In this document: piece after piece, positions 60,530 through 64,000 of the stretch | Layout of the letters: each line of letters opens with the position of its first letter | Position numbering within the stretch: position 1 is the first letter of the stretch | Source of the DNA: Sediminicola luteus | GTDB taxonomy: Bacteria > Bacteroidota > Bacteroidia > Flavobacteriales > Flavobacteriaceae | Reading direction: 5' to 3' | Length of the DNA stretch: 64,000 bases | NCBI RefSeq assembly: GCF_002514735.1 | Contig: NZ_NBWU01000009.1 | Span: forward strand, 1-64,000 | The notes under the pieces: model-generated | The model's database searches: none | The model's input: the letters and a program-made list of their open reading frames with translations, nothing else | What the model was told of the DNA's origin: nothing | Translations under genes and position numbers: made by a program

Positions 60530-62242
60530 ATGAACAATACGATCCTAGACAATGCCAAACGTTGGCTTTCCGATACTTTTGACACTCAAACCCAGCAAGA
60601 AATACAAAATCTGATCCAAAACGACCCCAAGGAACTCGAGGATCGTTTTTATCAAGACCTGGCCTTCGGTACCGGTGGTATGCGAGGGGTTATGGGCGTG
60701 GGCACCAACAGGATCAACAAATACACTTTGGGCAAAAACACCCAAGGATTGAGTAACTACCTAAAAAAGGTGTACCCCAACGAAGCCCTTAAGGTCGTAA
60801 TCGCTTACGATTGTAGGCACAACAGCGATACCTTGGCCCAAACGGTTGCCGAGGTGTTTTCGGCCAATGGCATACAAGTGTACCTTTTCGAAGAATTGCG
60901 TACCACACCAGAACTTTCCTTCTCGGTACGTCATCTCGATTGTCATGTTGGTATTGTTTTGACGGCTTCACACAATCCGCCTGAATATAATGGTTATAAA
61001 GTGTATTGGACCGATGGAGGTCAAATTGTACCTCCTCAAGACGGGGAAATCATCGCCGAAATCAATGCCTTGGATTTTAGTAACGTTCAATTTGAGGCCA
61101 ATCCAAAGCTGATTACCAACGTCGGGAAAGAAATAGACGAGGTGTTTTTCAATGCCTCAGTCGCCAATGGTGATTTTAAAGCGGCAGGCAAAGAAGATTT
61201 TCATATCGTATTCACCTCTTTGCATGGTACTTCGATCACGGCCATTCCGGAAGTACTGAAGCGTGCCGGATACACCAAGGTCACTATAATCGAGGAACAA
61301 GCTGTTCCCAATGGTGATTTTCCCACGGTGCAGTCGCCCAACCCCGAAGAACCCGAAGCCTTGACCCTGGCCCTTAAAAAAGCCGATGAAGTAGGTGCCG
61401 ATATGGTAGTAGGTACCGATCCCGACTCTGACCGATTGGGTATAGCCGTTCGTGACCAACATGGAAAAATGGTATTGCTGAACGGCAACCAAACCATGCT
61501 GCTTATGACCAAGTTCCTGCTCGATCAGAGAAAGGCCAAAGGCTTTAAAGGGAATGAGTTTATCGCCTCCACCATAGTTTCTACCCCAATGATGCAAACT
61601 ATGGCCGATGCCTATGGTGTGGAATGCAAGGTTTCTTTGACCGGTTTTAAATGGATAGCGAAAATGATCAAGGATTTCCCAGAGCAGGATTTCGTTGGAG
61701 GTGGCGAAGAGAGTTTTGGCTTTATGGTCGGTGACTTCGTTCGCGATAAAGATGCCGTTACCTCTACCCTACTCGCCTGTGAGATCGGGGCTGCGGCCAA
61801 AGCACGGGGAAGTTCATTCTACCAAGATTTGCTGGAATGTTACACCCAATTTGGCCACTACCAAGAGAAACTGATCTCCATCACCAAAAAAGGTATGGAT
61901 GGCGCCCAGGCCATTAAAGATATGATGGCCAACTTTAGGAGCAACCCGATCGATAGTTTGGACGGCGTTCCCGTGGTACGCGTAGAAGACTATAGTACGG
62001 GCATAGCCACTAATCTGCTTGATGGTCGTTCTGAAAAAATGGATATCCCAGCGTCGAATGTTTTGATATTCATCGCCGAAGATGGTACCCGAATGGCAGC
62101 CAGACCCAGTGGTACCGAACCGAAAATAAAATTCTATTTTAGTACGAATGCTACTTTAAGCCATACGGCCGATTACGATAATGCCAAAGACCAACTCCAC
62201 CAAAAAATTGACAGAATCATAGCCAGTTTGAACCTTTCTTAA
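60530..62242 (+). CDS. Phospho-sugar mutase (phosphoglucomutase/phosphomannomutase)
   Basis: This 570-residue enzyme of the alpha-D-phosphohexomutase family moves phosphate between C1 and C6 of glucose or mannose. Visible are the phosphoserine loop TASHNPPEYNGYK, the metal loop GTDPDSDRLG, the sugar-binding GGGEESFG and the phosphate-binding RPSGTEPKIKFY near the C-terminus. The length is that of the PgcA/PGM2-like subgroup. The stop overlaps the start of the ABC exporter gene by 1 base (TAATG), so the two are probably coupled. Confidence 0.94.
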   Translation: MNNTILDNAKRWLSDTFDTQTQQEIQNLIQNDPKELEDRFYQDLAFGTGGMRGVMGVGTNRINKYTLGKNTQGLSNYLKKVYPNEALKVVIAYDCRHNSDTLAQTVAEVFSANGIQVYLFEELRTTPELSFSVRHLDCHVGIVLTASHNPPEYNGYKVYWTDGGQIVPPQDGEIIAEINALDFSNVQFEANPKLITNVGKEIDEVFFNASVANGDFKAAGKEDFHIVFTSLHGTSITAIPEVLKRAGYTKVTIIEEQAVPNGDFPTVQSPNPEEPEALTLALKKADEVGADMVVGTDPDSDRLGIAVRDQHGKMVLLNGNQTMLLMTKFLLDQRKAKGFKGNEFIASTIVSTPMMQTMADAYGVECKVSLTGFKWIAKMIKDFPEQDFVGGGEESFGFMVGDFVRDKDAVTSTLLACEIGAAAKARGSSFYQDLLECYTQFGHYQEKLISITKKGMDGAQAIKDMMANFRSNPIDSLDGVPVVRVEDYSTGIATNLLDGRSEKMDIPASNVLIFIAEDGTRMAARPSGTEPKIKFYFSTNATLSHTADYDNAKDQLHQKIDRIIASLNLS

Positions 62243-64000
62243 TGGAGTATTTTAAAAAAATAATCCGGTATGCCCTACCGTATAAAAAATATGGGGTACT
62301 TAATATTGTATTCAATGTTTTGTACGCACTTTTCTCGACGCTGTCGTTTTTGGTGCTAATGCCTTTGCTGGAGGTTATTTTTAAACCAAATAGCGAACCG
62401 GTAACCAGTGCACCAAAATTCGAAGGTATAACCAAACTTATAGATTACTTTAAAGATTATATGTCTTTTTATGTAGGTGAAGTGGCCGGCGATGATAAGA
62501 GCAAGGCCCTAATGATGGTCGTAGCCCTGGTAATAACCACCTTTTTGCTCAAGAACCTGTTCAATTATCTGGCCATGTTCTTTATCACCTTTTTACGGAA
62601 TGGGGTATTGAAGGATATTCGGGACGACTTGTACAAAAAGACCTTGGAGCTGCCTATTTCCTATTTTTCAGAAAAAAGGAAAGGCGACATTATGGCCCGT
62701 ATTGGCACCGATGTACTGGAAATACAACATTCTTTCCTGTCTATTTTAGAAATGTTGGTCCGCGAGCCGTTGACCATCATTTTTACCATCGTGGCCATGT
62801 TGCTAATCAGCCCTAAACTTACGCTTTTCGTGTTCGTCTTTATTCCCATTTCGGGTTATATCATTTCTTTGATTGGGAAGAGCCTAAAACGACAATCGGA
62901 TAGTGTACAACAAGAACAGGGCTATTTTTTGTCACTGATAGAAGAAACTTTGGGTGGATTAAAAGTGATTAAAGCTTTTAATGGCGAAAAAGGGTTCAAT
63001 AGTAAATTCCAAAAATCGACCAAACGTTTTTACAACTATTCGAACAGTTTGCTTAACCGTACTAATCTGGCCAGTCCGACCTCGGAGTTTTTAGGTATTG
63101 GCGTCATCGCAGTGCTTTTATGGTACGGAGGTAGATTGGTGTTGGTAGACCAAAGCCTCGATGGTGAGGACTTTATTGCCTATATGGGGCTTGCCTATAA
63201 CATACTTACCCCGGCCAAAGCCATTTCCAAAGCTAGTTATGGGGTTAAAAAAGGAAACGCGGCAGCCGAAAGGGTACTAGAGATTATAGAAACCGAAAAC
63301 CCATTGGCCGATAAACCGAATGCAGAGACCATCTCTGATTTTAACGAAGAGATCGTTTTTGACAATATCTCTTTTGCATATGGCGATGATTATGTGCTGG
63401 AGGACTTTAACCTAAAGGTACCCAAAGGTCAATCCGTTGCCTTGGTAGGCCAGTCCGGTAGCGGTAAGAGTACCTTGGCCAATTTATCCAGTAGGTTTTA
63501 CGATGTTAATATGGGCGCCATTACCATTGACGGCAAGGATATCAAAGATCTGACCAAAGACTCCGTTCGCAGCCTAATGGGGTTGGTTACGCAAGACTCC
63601 ATACTTTTTAATGATACCGTGGCCCGAAATATTGCCTTGGGTAATCCGGAAGCGGATCAAGCGGCTATTGAAGCTGCGGCAAAAGTTGCCAATGCCCATG
63701 AATTCATCTGTGATTTACCTAATGGTTATGAGACCAATATCGGTGATGGTGGTGGTAAATTAAGTGGCGGACAAAAACAACGGGTCTCCATAGCTAGGGC
63801 CGTACTAAAGAATCCGCCTATCATGATTTTAGATGAGGCTACTTCTGCCCTCGATACCGAGAGCGAACGTTTGGTACAACAAGCTTTAGAAAACATGATG
63901 AAAAACCGCACTTCCTTGGTTATCGCACACCGCTTGTCTACCATTCAAAAAGCCGATAATATCGTGGTTATGGAAAAAGGAAAGATCGTGGAACAAGGTA
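62242..64000 (+). CDS. ABC exporter, MsbA-like (3' end beyond the window)
   Basis: The frame runs from ATG 62242 to the window edge (586 codons seen), with no stop. The N-terminal half has about six membrane helices (about 18-40, 90-110, 170-205 and 275-310 regions), and the ATPase domain contains Walker A GQSGSGKST, the signature LSGGQKQR, Walker B IMILDEATSALD and the switch histidine in AHRLST. This fused single-chain layout is that of lipid flippases such as MsbA or other multidrug exporters. About 20 residues are expected to be missing at the C-terminus. Translationally coupled to the phospho-sugar mutase gene. Confidence 0.94.
   Translation, partial: MEYFKKIIRYALPYKKYGVLNIVFNVLYALFSTLSFLVLMPLLEVIFKPNSEPVTSAPKFEGITKLIDYFKDYMSFYVGEVAGDDKSKALMMVVALVITTFLLKNLFNYLAMFFITFLRNGVLKDIRDDLYKKTLELPISYFSEKRKGDIMARIGTDVLEIQHSFLSILEMLVREPLTIIFTIVAMLLISPKLTLFVFVFIPISGYIISLIGKSLKRQSDSVQQEQGYFLSLIEETLGGLKVIKAFNGEKGFNSKFQKSTKRFYNYSNSLLNRTNLASPTSEFLGIGVIAVLLWYGGRLVLVDQSLDGEDFIAYMGLAYNILTPAKAISKASYGVKKGNAAAERVLEIIETENPLADKPNAETISDFNEEIVFDNISFAYGDDYVLEDFNLKVPKGQSVALVGQSGSGKSTLANLSSRFYDVNMGAITIDGKDIKDLTKDSVRSLMGLVTQDSILFNDTVARNIALGNPEADQAAIEAAAKVANAHEFICDLPNGYETNIGDGGGKLSGGQKQRVSIARAVLKNPPIMILDEATSALDTESERLVQQALENMMKNRTSLVIAHRLSTIQKADNIVVMEKGKIVEQG

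Noticed and set aside
1-64000. CRISPR array, tRNA genes, insertion sequences or prophage
   Set aside because: I looked for regularly spaced repeats, tRNA T-loop sequences, transposase motifs and clustered phage genes and found none; the HNH-like protein alone is not enough to call a mobile element.

Overview
The window is chromosomal DNA from a member of the Bacteroidota, most likely a marine Flavobacteriaceae of the Zobellia/Maribacter type. This rests on recurring TTTG-N19-21-TANNTTTG promoters with few Shine-Dalgarno sequences, lineage-typical families (DUF4294, DUF6495, DUF4252, DUF4199, CarboxypepD_reg TonB receptors, PD40 proteins, membrane-anchored LytTR regulators), a SerB-SerA fusion and a short CarB. 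Most of the window is ordinary core genome; I see no prophage, CRISPR array, tRNA or insertion sequence. The genus is a guess.

Layout. 1-421: a strong minus-strand promoter reading off the left edge, possibly an rRNA leader. 0.4-5.2 kb: DUF4294 protein, M42 peptidase, NUDIX hydrolase, an unusually long histidyl-tRNA synthetase and a DUF6495 protein. 5.2-9.7 kb: Oar-like TonB receptor and the rpsF-rpsR-rplI operon. 9.8-17.9 kb: orphan LytTR response regulator, the nadC-yihY-DUF2147-priA operon, rlmH and the serine-synthesis fusion gene. 17.9-18.4 kb: a fold-back repeat element. 18.4-32.1 kb: rdgB, DEAD-box helicase, GH13 amylase, trmH, TPR lipoprotein plus sirtuin, multidomain esterase, haem-binding protein and purB. 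32.1-37.1 kb: MscS channel, an ECF sigma/membrane protein/DUF4252 operon and an S41 protease. 37.1-42.4 kb: a vitamin B12 uptake locus, with btuB behind a cobalamin riboswitch and btuFCD divergent. 42.4-53.2 kb: rmuC, an HNH-like protein, carB, rpmH, lytic transglycosylase, GNAT protein and mtaB. 53.2-57.1 kb: two paralogous membrane LytTR genes, each followed by a convergent single-helix microprotein gene, flanking a PD40 protein. 57.2-64 kb: sugar nucleotidyltransferase-like protein, L31 type B, DUF4199 protein, glycosyltransferase, phospho-sugar mutase and an ABC exporter cut by the window end.

The two observations I consider most likely to be new are the roughly 150-residue AT-rich insertion inside histidyl-tRNA synthetase (3950-4408), and the duplicated module of membrane LytTR regulator plus convergent 37/40-residue membrane microprotein (53.2-57.1 kb). 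Also notable are the fold-back repeat at 18.07-18.27 kb, the asymmetric riboswitch control at the B12 locus, and a sirtuin without zinc cysteines that carries the desuccinylase YxxR motif.
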